NCBI GenBank assembly: GCA_029251375.1
Contig: JAQXDL010000016.1
Coordinates: forward strand, 1 to 64,000
Reading direction: 5' to 3'
Length of the DNA: 64,000 bases
From: Pseudomonadales bacterium
Lineage (GTDB): Bacteria; Pseudomonadota; Gammaproteobacteria; Pseudomonadales; Azotimanducaceae
The position numbers were made by a program, and so were the translations under genes. Below are positions 9,567-18,283 of the stretch, one piece after another. Under the pieces are notes generated by a model. That model ran no database searches, was not told the DNA's origin, and saw only the letters and a program-made list of their open reading frames with translations. Position 1 is the first letter of the stretch; the number at the start of each line of letters is the position of its first letter.

Positions 9567-9573
9567 TTTTTCA

Positions 9574-10455
9574 TTACTCGATTCTCAAATCACCCGAAAC
9601 AGCGCGCATCGTGACATCGGAGCTGCCACTGCCGATCGTAAAAGAAAGCCGTTTTCTGCCGTGTTTGTTCGAAGCTTCTGCATCACTGAGACGGTTATCA
9701 ATATCTCCCGAGGCGTTAACTTCCATCTCAACATTGAGGTCTTGATTGCCCTTCAGGTCTAAACGCAAACTACCGCTAACGCTCTTCATTTCAACATAGG
9801 CGCCGTCTTCGAGTTTCGCGTCAATAGTGATTTCGCCGCTGATACTGCCGGCCTGGATAGAATTTGTTGCGTCAATTTCGGCATCAATTTCTCCTGAGAC
9901 AGATTCTAAGTCGATCGAACCGGTGTGATTATCTATCTCGATATCACCGCTGACTGTGTTGACTTTAAGTAAGCCAGTCGTGTCTTCGACAGAGATATCA
10001 CCGCTGACCGCACTAAGGAAGGAGCGCTCTCGGCTACCTTTCAGATGTAACTCGCCACTCACCGATTTTATTCGAACACCACCTTCTACCTGACTGACAT
10101 CGATATCGGCAGAGACAGCCGTAACGCTCAGGCGGCTGTTTCTTGGAATGCGTATCTGAAGATCTGAACCATCGCCCCAGCTTATGTTGTACTTTGGCAA
10201 TTTGACTTCGATGAGGACCCTGTTTTCGTCAACTTCGAAAATGAGCTTGTCGGCTAAATCGTCTAGGTCGCCCTCAATCGACACCTCGTTGTCATTTGTG
10301 CCAACGATAGTGAGCTCACCGCGTGTGTTAACGATGGTGACGAAACTGTCAGCTAAGACTGTCCTAGATTCATCGATTTGCTCACCTGCGAACCCAGATA
10401 GGCCCAGCGCGAGCGATGATAAACAGACAATGGCAGTGAGCGTAGTTTTTCTCAT
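9574..10455 (-). CDS. DUF4097 family beta-repeat exported protein
   Basis: 293 residues from ATG 10455; a longer frame reaches 10539 but the signal peptide (MRKTTLTAIVCLSSLALGLS) begins at 10455. The mature protein consists of about ten short repeats, each carrying SGD/SGE/SGS after a hydrophobic residue (VSGELHLKGS, VSGDISVEDT, VSGDIEIDNH, VSGEIDAEI, ISGEITIDA, VSGSLRLDL), as in DUF4097, predicted to form a right-handed beta-helix-like solenoid in the periplasm. The function is unknown. It is the first gene of a unit with the TolB/TPR protein, which starts 7 nt downstream, suggesting a shared envelope role. Confidence 0.88.
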   Translation of the reverse strand: MRKTTLTAIVCLSSLALGLSGFAGEQIDESRTVLADSFVTIVNTRGELTIVGTNDNEVSIEGDLDDLADKLIFEVDENRVLIEVKLPKYNISWGDGSDLQIRIPRNSRLSVTAVSADIDVSQVEGGVRIKSVSGELHLKGSRERSFLSAVSGDISVEDTTGLLKVNTVSGDIEIDNHTGSIDLESVSGEIDAEIDATNSIQAGSISGEITIDAKLEDGAYVEMKSVSGSLRLDLKGNQDLNVEMEVNASGDIDNRLSDAEASNKHGRKRLSFTIGSGSSDVTMRAVSGDLRIE

Positions 10456-10708
10456 GGCACATTCTACCAGTAAGTAACTTATTAGTAAGACGACTAAATC
10501 TAGCGATTGGTTTAAAGCATCAGTACTCGGCTTGTCCACTTTGGGTTAAGAATACCTGCCGATATCCATGTACACGACATTCTCTTGTTGCCGAGCTTAA
10601 CTCAAAGCTGTAAAAATTAACGCTCAAGCCGTGCGAGGCGATGCTAGTCTCGGGAAGAAATCCGCCACTAGGCCACATGTGCTTGCGTCAATATTAGGAG
10701 GTCTGGTT

Positions 10709-11137
10709 GTGATAGAACCAGAGAGTCAGAGTAGTTATAGCGCACTATGTGTCGTAGCGGGAGTTTTTACAGATGGTAATCGCGTGCTAGCGATGAAACG
10801 TGCATCCGTAGCGATAAGCAATCCCGGTGTGTGGGAGTTTCCAGGCGGCAAAATTGAACGAGATGAAAGTCCCGAGACTGCTTTAAAGCGTGAGTTGCAG
10901 GAGGAGTGCGGGATTGACGCGGTTGTCGGTGAGTTTCTTGGTGAAAGTATTTTTGACGATGGCCACAGCGCAATACAACTGCTTGCCTACTATATAGACG
11001 CTTATGAAGGAGAACTGCAGTTAAAAGACCACGATCAGATGTTGTGGTTGCAAAGGTCTGAGCTAGCGAGTCTAGACTGGGCGCCAGCGGATTTGCCCTT
11101 CGTTGAGCTGTTAGCTAAATATGCCAGTTTTGTTTGA
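10709..11137 (+). CDS. mutT: MutT-type Nudix hydrolase
   Basis: 142 residues from GTG 10709, chosen because AGGAGGT lies 6-12 nt upstream and the protein then has normal MutT length; an open frame extends upstream to 10631 without such a signal. The Nudix box is exact, from G47 to I69: GGK, E53, then R61-E62-L63-Q64-E65-E66-C67-G68. GVWEFPGGK just before it is characteristic of the MutT 8-oxo-dGTP diphosphatase subgroup. In other gammaproteobacteria mutT often follows secA or argJ; here it stands alone. Removal of oxidised dGTP from the nucleotide pool is the likely role, but other nucleotide substrates cannot be excluded. Confidence 0.9.
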   Translation: MIEPESQSSYSALCVVAGVFTDGNRVLAMKRASVAISNPGVWEFPGGKIERDESPETALKRELQEECGIDAVVGEFLGESIFDDGHSAIQLLAYYIDAYEGELQLKDHDQMLWLQRSELASLDWAPADLPFVELLAKYASFV

Positions 11138-11168
11138 TACAACCGCAGCAGCGTCTTGATATTAGCCT

Positions 11169-11732
11169 CTACCATTCCAAATCATCGGGAATTTGAAAGT
11201 CTTTATAGGGATCATCTTCATCGACGACATTTTGTTCTCGATCATAAAGGTACAAAACGTGCTGAGATTGTTGATCCGGTAGCCTTTTTTGAATTTTGCG
11301 TGCGACTTGCTCAGGCACTAGTTCGTAGCCATCTTCAAATCTTACGATAGCCAGATAGCCTTTGTTTAGCTGGGTTTTATTTTGTTTTGAGACGTAAATT
11401 TTCTTTATCTTGTTGGCTTCTGTGAAGTTGTATTCTATGTCGCCCTGTTCGCGTTGTTTATTCATGTTGATCAACTGCTTGATTTGAGCGGCGAGGGCTT
11501 TATCGGCCGCTAGCTGGTTCAGTGTTTCTTGACGGGCGCGATCTTTTGCTTGTTTCTCCGCTAGTGCTTGATCGACAGCCAGTTTGGTCTCATCAACTTC
11601 CACGCCCTGTTTCACGCGCATTTCCCGTCGATGAATGACTTTTTTTGCCTTTTTTATCTGCTTGTCGGTGACAAGTCCTGCGCTTTTTAGTTGGTCCTGC
11701 AGTGAACCACCGAGTTTTTTCTTTTTCGCCAC
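11169..11732 (-). CDS. DUF2058 family protein (YaiL-like)
   Basis: 187 residues, very rich in Lys and Gln. It begins AKKKKLGGSLQDQLKSAGLV, the conserved start of DUF2058 proteins, followed by a long charged helix (KQIKKAKKVIHRREMRVKQG) and a C-terminal globular part with DIEYNFTEANKIKKIYVSK and RFEDGYELVPEQVARKIQKR. It resembles E. coli YaiL, a nucleoprotein or polysomal protein of unclear role. It is convergent with mutT (32 nt between the stops). Its leader contains the inverted repeat described at 11751-11767. Confidence 0.92.
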   Translation of the reverse strand: MAKKKKLGGSLQDQLKSAGLVTDKQIKKAKKVIHRREMRVKQGVEVDETKLAVDQALAEKQAKDRARQETLNQLAADKALAAQIKQLINMNKQREQGDIEYNFTEANKIKKIYVSKQNKTQLNKGYLAIVRFEDGYELVPEQVARKIQKRLPDQQSQHVLYLYDREQNVVDEDDPYKDFQIPDDLEW

Positions 11733-11750
11733 GTTCTTATCTGCCTGCTA

Positions 11751-11767
11751 GATATCTGCGAGATATC
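11751..11767. promoter_or_regulatory. Inverted repeat upstream of the DUF2058 gene
   Basis: Perfect 7-bp inverted repeat GATATCT-GCG-AGATATC located 19-35 nt upstream of the minus-strand start at 11732. It could be an operator or an RNA hairpin in the leader of that gene. No transcription factor is recognised by the sequence. Confidence 0.35.
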
Positions 11768-11923
11768 GGTTATGTAACTGTTAAAGATCGGCCTTTTAGC
11801 CGTCATAGAATGCTAACCAGTGTAGCAGAGGTCAGTGGAGATTAGTTTGAGTGACAGCAGAGAATTGAAGGGGTATGTTGGCTAGGCTTGATGCAACATT
11901 TATGTCAAAAACGGAGGGTGTTT

Positions 11924-13192
11924 ATGGTCTTGGCTAGCTCACAAGAAATGCGTCTAACTGAATTGTCAGACTACTTAGATACACATGAACCAGGCAAGTG
12001 GCGCAATAAATTTGCCAGTTTTTCTCTGTTAGTTGTTATTGGCCATGCAGCTCACCTGGTCCGTTTTGGTAATGGCACCATTGACGTTTCGGCGGCAAAT
12101 GCTAATACAAGTAGTGCAGAGCTAACCTTCAAGATTGCCGAAGACGACTGGCGACAGTTTTTACGACGAGATGCACCGGTAGGTTATCAGTCTCTGAGCG
12201 CCATGTACCAAATTAAAAAGTTAGACATTGACGGAGAGATGCTGCTGTTCTATCGGCATATCATGCTGCTAGAAGGTGCTTTTCAATCTCTACGGAAAAA
12301 ACTCGATCCTATTGTTACAGATTACCCCTCACCGATTTTCGAGGCAGTCAAAGGCGGTTATATCCGTATGAATATCAAAGGTGTGCCACACAGAATTTAT
12401 TACGAAGAGGCTGGGGAGGGTGTGCCGCTGCTATGTCTTCACACTGCTGGGGCTGATGGGCGTCAGTATCGAGAGGTGTTGAATGATCCTGAGATAACGC
12501 AACGTTATCGAGTCATCGTCTTTGATATGCCCCTGCATGGGAAATCTTCACCGCCGGCCGGTTTCCAAAAAGACATCTATCGACTCACAACAGACCTTTA
12601 TGTCGATACGGTTATGGCGATAAAAGAGGTGTTACAACTAGAGCAGCCGATTGTCATGGGTTGTTCAATTGGCGGCAGAGCGGTTTTACATTTGTCACTA
12701 CGGCATGGTGAGCAGTTTAAAGCTGCTATCGGTTTGCAATCAGCGACGCATGCAGCTCATCGTTCAGACGCTAATCTGAGCGTAGATTCACCTTTGTGGA
12801 GGCCCGATGTCCATGGTGGCGAAACTGCCGGTGGCATGATGGAAATGTTGGTTGCGCCACAATCTCCTGACCATCACAAGTGGGAGACACTTTGGCATTA
12901 CATGCAAGGCGGTCCAGGTATATTTGCAGGTGACATATTTTACTACGTCGTAGATGGAGATATGCGAAATGGTATCGCCGAACAGATTGACACGAAAAAG
13001 TGTCCGCTTTATTTGTTGACAGGTGAATACGATGTTTCAGCAACACCGGCTATGACAGAAGAATTAGCAAACCTGGTTGATGCTCAGTATTTCGAAGTGA
13101 TGGAAGGTCTTGGGCATTTTCCGATGTCTGAGAACCCGGAGAAGTTCCTCGCGTACCTAAAACCTGTGCTGGAGATGGTTGAGAGTCAATAG
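11924..13192 (+). CDS. Alpha/beta hydrolase with SCP2-like N-terminal domain
   Basis: 422 residues from ATG 11924 (GGAGGG 6 nt upstream); an earlier TTG at 11888 has no such signal. The first ~130 residues look like a small lipid-transfer-type domain (VRFGNGTIDVSAANANTSSA, then TFKIAEDDWRQFLR and a helix), similar in layout to SCP2-like domains. The C-terminal ~290 residues are an alpha/beta hydrolase: CLHTAGADGRQYREV near the oxyanion hole, nucleophile Ser248 in GCSIGGR, Asp370 in TGEYDVS and His398 in GLGHFPMSE, giving a complete triad. The substrate is unknown; the fusion suggests a bulky hydrophobic ester. The N-terminal domain assignment is less certain than the hydrolase. Confidence 0.85.
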   Translation: MVLASSQEMRLTELSDYLDTHEPGKWRNKFASFSLLVVIGHAAHLVRFGNGTIDVSAANANTSSAELTFKIAEDDWRQFLRRDAPVGYQSLSAMYQIKKLDIDGEMLLFYRHIMLLEGAFQSLRKKLDPIVTDYPSPIFEAVKGGYIRMNIKGVPHRIYYEEAGEGVPLLCLHTAGADGRQYREVLNDPEITQRYRVIVFDMPLHGKSSPPAGFQKDIYRLTTDLYVDTVMAIKEVLQLEQPIVMGCSIGGRAVLHLSLRHGEQFKAAIGLQSATHAAHRSDANLSVDSPLWRPDVHGGETAGGMMEMLVAPQSPDHHKWETLWHYMQGGPGIFAGDIFYYVVDGDMRNGIAEQIDTKKCPLYLLTGEYDVSATPAMTEELANLVDAQYFEVMEGLGHFPMSENPEKFLAYLKPVLEMVESQ

Positions 13193-13295
13193 ATTGAGTC
13201 AGCCGAGTTGCTCCGAAGTTCCGACCAGTTGTCGCCATAGTGGAGCTTTCTCCTTGGCGATGCTGGGATCGGCAGGCATAGAAAATGATTAAACG

Positions 13296-13673
13296 CTACT
13301 GCCGTTGTTGACGCTTGAAGGTCTGGCGTTGCGTCTCAATAGTCATGAAAATTTGGCTTGAAAGCTCTTGCCGATACTCATCATCATAGACTCGCCACTG
13401 GGTTGAATTGAGTATGCGTCGAACGTCCTTATCGTAAGCTTTTAGCATATCTTCGACATTTACACGCGACATGGCTCTGAGTAAGCTTGCCTGCTGGCGA
13501 ACCTTTATCTCTATGTCGTCAAGTTGCTGTTGTTGATCTTGTTCAAGCCCGAGTGATGTTGTACCCGAGCTGGTGCAAGCCGAGACTAGGCACAAAAAAA
13601 CCGCGATGGCAGCCAGTTTGGCTAGCTGGGAAACTCCGGCGAATTCGATGTAACGACTGTACTTGGCGTTCAT
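13296..13673 (-). CDS. Small predicted lipoprotein
   Basis: 125 residues with a long N-terminal lipoprotein signal ending LCLVSAC (lipid-modified Cys at residue 33), then a Gln-rich charged helical region (LEQDQQQQLDDIEIKVRQQA) and a helical C-terminus rich in Arg and Gln. I do not recognise a family. It stands alone between the hydrolase gene and the serine hydrolase unit, on the opposite strand from both. Confidence 0.7.
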   Translation of the reverse strand: MNAKYSRYIEFAGVSQLAKLAAIAVFLCLVSACTSSGTTSLGLEQDQQQQLDDIEIKVRQQASLLRAMSRVNVEDMLKAYDKDVRRILNSTQWRVYDDEYRQELSSQIFMTIETQRQTFKRQQRQ

Positions 13674-14111
13674 GTTGTTAATCCTGCTTTAGGTCACGTT
13701 AATTTAACAAGAATTGAAAACAATTAAAGGGCTAATATGATTCGTCATTGGCTTATTTAGAACGCCAATCTGCCCAAAAGAGCGTTCAGACGATTATGCT
13801 AGTATGTTTGAGACTACTGGGTGGTCTTTTTACCGTGATGTTGAAAGTTTCCCAGAGCCTATTTTCACTTTTTTCTTGGCCATCCCGCTCGCTTTTTCTG
13901 ATGAAAGATCGGCCGAGGTTTCCAAAACTAAAAGCTGCGAAATTGAAAATATTGTCAACCAGTGTTGGCTGATTTCAGAAAACGTCTTGGTACGTTTTAA
14001 GCCGAAAGCAAATAAACCGAGGTAGTTTGATAAGGGAGCTTACCAGATCGTCTAAAGGTAGTTAAAAGACTCAGAAGATTTACGAAAACAAAAAAAACAA
14101 GGAATGCGCCA
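13674..14111. other. Intergenic region without recognised gene
   Basis: Divergent spacer between the small lipoprotein gene (minus) and the serine hydrolase unit (plus), so it must hold two promoters. Overlapping open frames of about 73 codons at 13748-13972 and 13804-14025 have no ribosome binding site and no recognisable family. The last 30 nt are purine-rich and include the AAGGAA ribosome binding site of the gene starting at 14112. Confidence 0.6.
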
Positions 14112-15326
14112 ATGAAGAAATTAGTTGCCGGTCTGGGTGTTATAACGTTGATCGCAGCCGCGGTTGCAATGTACTTTTCCCAAAGTAGCGATGGTCGAAG
14201 GTTGCAATTTATGGGCACTTTGTTTTCAGGTGCCGAACAAAATGAGAATTTTGCCAGGGTCGCCGAAATGTTTCCGTCGACAAAACTGAATCCCTCGAGT
14301 AAACCTTTTGAGTTTTCAGAAGGCGATGCGGTTGGTTTACCAACTAACTTTAGATACAAAGACGCGGTTGTCGATACTCGGTCATTTCTACAAGAAACTG
14401 ATACGAGTGCAGTGTTGGTTATTCAAAAGGGTACGGTGCGTTACGAAGAATACTTACTCAACGGCGGTAGAAATGTAAATTGGCTTTCGATGTCCGTTGC
14501 AAAAAGTTTTATCTCAGCGCTGTTAGGTATAGCGATCGAAGAGGGGCAGATTAACAGCATAGAGGAGCCTGTGACGCTATACCTTCCCTCACTTAAAGGT
14601 TCAGCTTATGATGGCGTTCGCATAAAGGATGTCCTTCAGATGTCTTCAGGTGCGCGTTGGAATGAAGACTACGGCGATCCAAACTCTGATATAAATCGCA
14701 TGGCTAGGATTATGGCGATGGGCGGCTCGCTAAATGAATTCGCCGCGACCTTGACGGCTGAAAAGCCCCCAGGCACTTATAACCTTTATAACTCAACCGA
14801 TACGCAAGTCCTCGGCATGTTATTACAAGCAGCGACGGGTCAATCTGTAACGGCTTACATGCAAGCTAAACTTTGGCAGCCACTGGGCATGGAATCGCCA
14901 GCCTATTGGATGGTAGATGACGATGGCATGGAAATGGTGTTCGGTGGTTTGAATGCGACCGCTAGAGACTATGCCAAGTTGGGCGAGTTGTATCGGCTTC
15001 AAGGTCAATGGCAGGGCGCACAGTTGATTCCATCACAATGGGTGAAAGATTCAATCACGCCTGACGCACCCCATCTTGTGCCGGGTGAAAACCCGATGTC
15101 CGACTTTGCCATGGGTTACGGTTATCAATGGTGGATCATGGATGGCGATAGAGGCGACTACTCAGCGATCGGTGTCTATAACCAGTTTATTTATATCGAT
15201 CCTAGTAAGGACCTGGTGATTGTCAAGCTATCGGCTAATAGTGATTATGCTATGACCAACGAAGAGTCGAGTTTCCGCGAGTTTGAAACAATCGAATTTT
15301 TTAGAGCTATCGGAGACCTGCTTTGA
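14112..15326 (+). CDS. Exported class C serine hydrolase (beta-lactamase fold)
   Basis: 404 residues with an N-terminal signal or membrane anchor (KKLVAGLGVITLIAAAVAMYF). The acyl-enzyme motif SxxK is Ser128-V-A-Lys131, followed by SFISALLGIAIEEG. The second motif is Tyr226-N-Ser (YNLYNSTDTQVLG), the Y-x-S variant seen in 6-aminohexanoate-dimer hydrolase and EstB-like esterases rather than true beta-lactamases. A third conserved part is GYGYQWWIMDGDRGDYSAIG. It likely cleaves an amide or ester, possibly a D-amino-acid peptide. Its TGA overlaps the TTG start of the next gene (4 nt), so translation is probably coupled with the PLP enzyme. Confidence 0.9.
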   Translation: MKKLVAGLGVITLIAAAVAMYFSQSSDGRRLQFMGTLFSGAEQNENFARVAEMFPSTKLNPSSKPFEFSEGDAVGLPTNFRYKDAVVDTRSFLQETDTSAVLVIQKGTVRYEEYLLNGGRNVNWLSMSVAKSFISALLGIAIEEGQINSIEEPVTLYLPSLKGSAYDGVRIKDVLQMSSGARWNEDYGDPNSDINRMARIMAMGGSLNEFAATLTAEKPPGTYNLYNSTDTQVLGMLLQAATGQSVTAYMQAKLWQPLGMESPAYWMVDDDGMEMVFGGLNATARDYAKLGELYRLQGQWQGAQLIPSQWVKDSITPDAPHLVPGENPMSDFAMGYGYQWWIMDGDRGDYSAIGVYNQFIYIDPSKDLVIVKLSANSDYAMTNEESSFREFETIEFFRAIGDLL

Positions 15327-16585
15327 AACGTAGAAGCCTATTGCTTGGCGGCATTGGCGCAGCAGCTGTTGCTAGTGCGCTTGTATGGCGACCAACGGAT
15401 AAAGGCGCGCCACACAACGCCTACTTTGCTGATTTAAATCGAATGCTGAAGCAAGAGGGACCAGGAAAGCCTGTGATGCTGATTGATAAAGCGCGTTTGG
15501 ATCACAACATCGATCTTATCGCTGCCTCAGTTGGTGAAAACAAAACCTATCGTGTCGTGGTGAAATCATTACCGTCGATCGAACTGGTTTCGTACATTAT
15601 GGCGCGGGCTAATACACGAGCCCTGATGTTGTTTCATCAGCCCTTTATAAATTTGGTTGCGTCACGTCTACCTGACGCCGATGTCCTGGTTGGTAAGCCT
15701 ATGCCGGTCCAAGCGGCAAGAACGTTTTATCAAAAGCTGGACGCGGCGGGTGGTTTTAATCCAGAACTGCAACTTCAGTGGCTGATTGATTCGCCGGGTA
15801 GATTGTTGCAATACCAGGCCTTAGCGAGAGAGCTAAATGTAAAAATGCGCGTTAACTTTGAGTTAGATGTTGGGCTGCATCGGGGCGGTTTCGAATCCAC
15901 GCAATATTTTCGAAGCTGCTTGGAGGTTATTAATAATGACCAAGAACATCTTAGTTTCGCAGGTTTTATGGGTTATGAGCCGCATCTCACTGGAACTGAA
16001 GCCGTACTTGAGGATGAGTCAGTTCAAGGTGTTTTGGCTGTCTATAAGAGCTTTCTTGCCGTTGCGTCCGAAGGTGGTGTCGATGTTTCATCCTTGACTT
16101 TGAATGGTGCCGGTAGTCATACGCTTGGCATTTACGAGAAGGACGACACGATGAATGATTTGTCAGCAGGCTCCGGTGTTGTGATGCCTACCGACTTTGA
16201 TACGTGGCATTTGAGAGAAAACAAACCTGCCTTGTTTATTGCAACACCGATACTGAAGCAATATGACTCGATGAAGCTACCCGTCATGCAAGAATTGGCT
16301 GACATTTGGTCAAGCTGGGATCCGAATCGACAGAAGCTGTATTACATTTATGGCGGCTACTGGAAGGCAAAGTTTGTATCTCCGCCTGGCGTGCCGGATC
16401 CATTATTCAATAGTACCAATCAAGCGCCGGTTTCAACCTCGAACGCTGTTGATCTCGGTGTTGATGACTATATGTTTCTTCGTCCTACGCAAAGCGAACA
16501 CGTGATGTTGCAATTTGGCGACCTGCTGATCATTAATGAAGGTCACATTTCTGATCAGTGGCCAGTGTTTCAGGAAACTGGTTAA
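15323..16585 (+). CDS. Tat-exported fold-III PLP enzyme (D-threonine aldolase/alanine racemase N-like)
   Basis: 420 residues, TTG start overlapping the previous stop. The N-terminus has twin arginines and a hydrophobic stretch (KRRSLLLGGIGAAAVASALV), a Tat signal, consistent with export of a folded cofactor enzyme. Then come VMLIDKARLDHNIDLIAASV and VVVKSLPS, with Lys81 the expected PLP lysine of alanine racemase-like barrels. VNFELDVGLHRGGF and GFMGYEPHLTG are further barrel motifs of the D-threonine aldolase/DSD1-like group. The C-terminal domain is modest (ADIWSSWDPNRQKLYYIYGG). It may racemise or cleave a D-amino acid in the periplasm; this is inference. Confidence 0.85.
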   Translation: MKRRSLLLGGIGAAAVASALVWRPTDKGAPHNAYFADLNRMLKQEGPGKPVMLIDKARLDHNIDLIAASVGENKTYRVVVKSLPSIELVSYIMARANTRALMLFHQPFINLVASRLPDADVLVGKPMPVQAARTFYQKLDAAGGFNPELQLQWLIDSPGRLLQYQALARELNVKMRVNFELDVGLHRGGFESTQYFRSCLEVINNDQEHLSFAGFMGYEPHLTGTEAVLEDESVQGVLAVYKSFLAVASEGGVDVSSLTLNGAGSHTLGIYEKDDTMNDLSAGSGVVMPTDFDTWHLRENKPALFIATPILKQYDSMKLPVMQELADIWSSWDPNRQKLYYIYGGYWKAKFVSPPGVPDPLFNSTNQAPVSTSNAVDLGVDDYMFLRPTQSEHVMLQFGDLLIINEGHISDQWPVFQETG

Positions 16586-16751
16586 TGTGCTGCGGCAAAC
16601 AATTGTAATGTTGGTTAGTGATAGTATTGGTTTAGGTTTTAGGTTTTAGCATCTGGTCATGTTGAGGGATAGCTATGGACAAAAGGATAGCGGCAACTTT
16701 TTTGTGTGGTCTTGATATATGCTAGTTAGTGAAAATGTTGGGGAAATTTGA

Positions 16752-18215
16752 TTGAGCGATTCGAGTGAACTGAACCTTAGCGGCTCTTCGAGCGCCTATG
16801 AGAATCGTGTGCCAAAGAGCTTGAAATTCTTTTATGCCATTGGGGCTGCGTCCGAGTCGATGCTCAGCGTTGCATTCAACGCATTCAACTTCTTTTTTTA
16901 TACGAATATACTGGGTATACCCGGAACCTTAGCGGGGTTGGCGATTACCATTGCGTTGATTTTCGATGCGATTACCGACCCACTCGTCGGTGCCGTTTCA
17001 GACCGTTGGACCGCTAAACTCGGGCGACGCCATCCGTTTATGTTAGCGGCGCCGCTTCCCGTGATGTTAACCCTCTTCATGATTTACAGCCCTCCTGAAA
17101 CATTCGGAGATTTTGGACTGTTCATGTGGCTTACGGTGCTGACGATTCTTATGAGATCGAGCATGACGCTGTTCCATGTGCCACATTTAGCGTTGGGTGC
17201 AGAATTGAGTGCGGACTTCACCGAACGAACACGAGTCATGAGCCTTAATACATTAATGCAAGCGATGGGGGCTTATGGGTTTGGCTACTTCGCGTATAGC
17301 TATTTTTTCAAGTCCACGCCGGAGTTTGAGAATGGCATGTTAAATAGTGCAGCCTATGTCGATTTAGCGATTACTGCGGCACTACTGGGTGGTGCCATTA
17401 TGTTGCTGTCAACCGTTGCGACGATGAGTGTTATTCCTAGATTGTCGCAAGTAGCGGCAAATCTGCCGAAATTTTCCATGAAGGAGTTTTTCCTGGATTG
17501 CCGATCAGCGTTGAATAACAGAAATTATTTGATGTTACTTCTCGGTTATTTATTGTTGAGTGCAACATTGGGCACTCGAGAAACATTAGGTATACATGTT
17601 AATACTTACTATTGGGAATTAGTGCCAAGCGAAATACGTTACTTTACGCTGGTGGGAATGGTCGCGCCGGTTATTGGGTTTTTCGTCACCGCCCCTTTGC
17701 ATGAGCGTTTTGAAAAAAAGCCCGTGCTGATTTTCGGGCTGGTTGGTACATTAGTGTGTTCAGCCGCTCCGGTGACTTTGAGAATATTAGGTCTGATGCC
17801 GGAAAATCACTCGCAAGAACTGTTGCCGGTGCTGATGGTTTTTTATTTGGCGACGATAACCTTTGGTGTCATTTTGCTGATTAGTGCGATGTCTGCATTA
17901 GCTGACATAACGGATGAGCAAGAGTTAACGACAGGTCGACGTCAAGAAGGGACCTTCTATGCGGCACGATCGTTTTTCGGCAAAGCGTCTTCTGGCCTCG
18001 GCCATCTGTTTGCGGGTATCGCGATTGACATCATAGCCTTTCCCGTCAGCGCGGAACCGGGTTCGGTGGATGCCGATACAATTTTTAAATTAGGTTTGAT
18101 CGATGGGCCGGTCGCAATTATCCCTGCTGTTATTGCTATCTACTTCTACAGGAAATATGACCTTTCGCGTAAGCGTCACTCTGAAATTCAAGCCCAATTG
18201 GCGGCGAAAGCTTAG
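16752..18215 (+). CDS. MFS transporter, glycoside-pentoside-hexuronide:cation symporter type
   Basis: 487 residues with about 12 membrane segments, starting at TTG 16752 (GGGGAA some 10 nt upstream). The signature of the MelB/GPH group is present: FDAITDPLVGAVSDRWTAKL followed by GRRHPFMLAAPLP, and later FHVPHLALGAELSADFTERT and the second-half repeat TDEQELTTGRRQEGTFYAAR. Members move sugars or small solutes with sodium or protons. It follows the PLP enzyme gene by 166 nt in the same direction and may import the products of the exported enzymes, though a separate promoter is possible. Confidence 0.92.
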   Translation: MSDSSELNLSGSSSAYENRVPKSLKFFYAIGAASESMLSVAFNAFNFFFYTNILGIPGTLAGLAITIALIFDAITDPLVGAVSDRWTAKLGRRHPFMLAAPLPVMLTLFMIYSPPETFGDFGLFMWLTVLTILMRSSMTLFHVPHLALGAELSADFTERTRVMSLNTLMQAMGAYGFGYFAYSYFFKSTPEFENGMLNSAAYVDLAITAALLGGAIMLLSTVATMSVIPRLSQVAANLPKFSMKEFFLDCRSALNNRNYLMLLLGYLLLSATLGTRETLGIHVNTYYWELVPSEIRYFTLVGMVAPVIGFFVTAPLHERFEKKPVLIFGLVGTLVCSAAPVTLRILGLMPENHSQELLPVLMVFYLATITFGVILLISAMSALADITDEQELTTGRRQEGTFYAARSFFGKASSGLGHLFAGIAIDIIAFPVSAEPGSVDADTIFKLGLIDGPVAIIPAVIAIYFYRKYDLSRKRHSEIQAQLAAKA

Positions 18216-18283
18216 TCTAAACGTCAGAATAAGCTTGTCACTTGAGTTCCCCAAATGCTTTTCTTTGAGGAGCGCTACACGTA

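Noticed and set aside
13748-14025. Overlapping 73-74 codon frames before the serine hydrolase gene
   Set aside because: Two overlapping frames with no ribosome binding site or family signature; treated as non-coding.
14112-15326. Possible antibiotic-resistance class C beta-lactamase
   Set aside because: SxxK is present but the second motif is Y-x-S and KTG is absent, fitting esterase or amide hydrolase relatives rather than AmpC.
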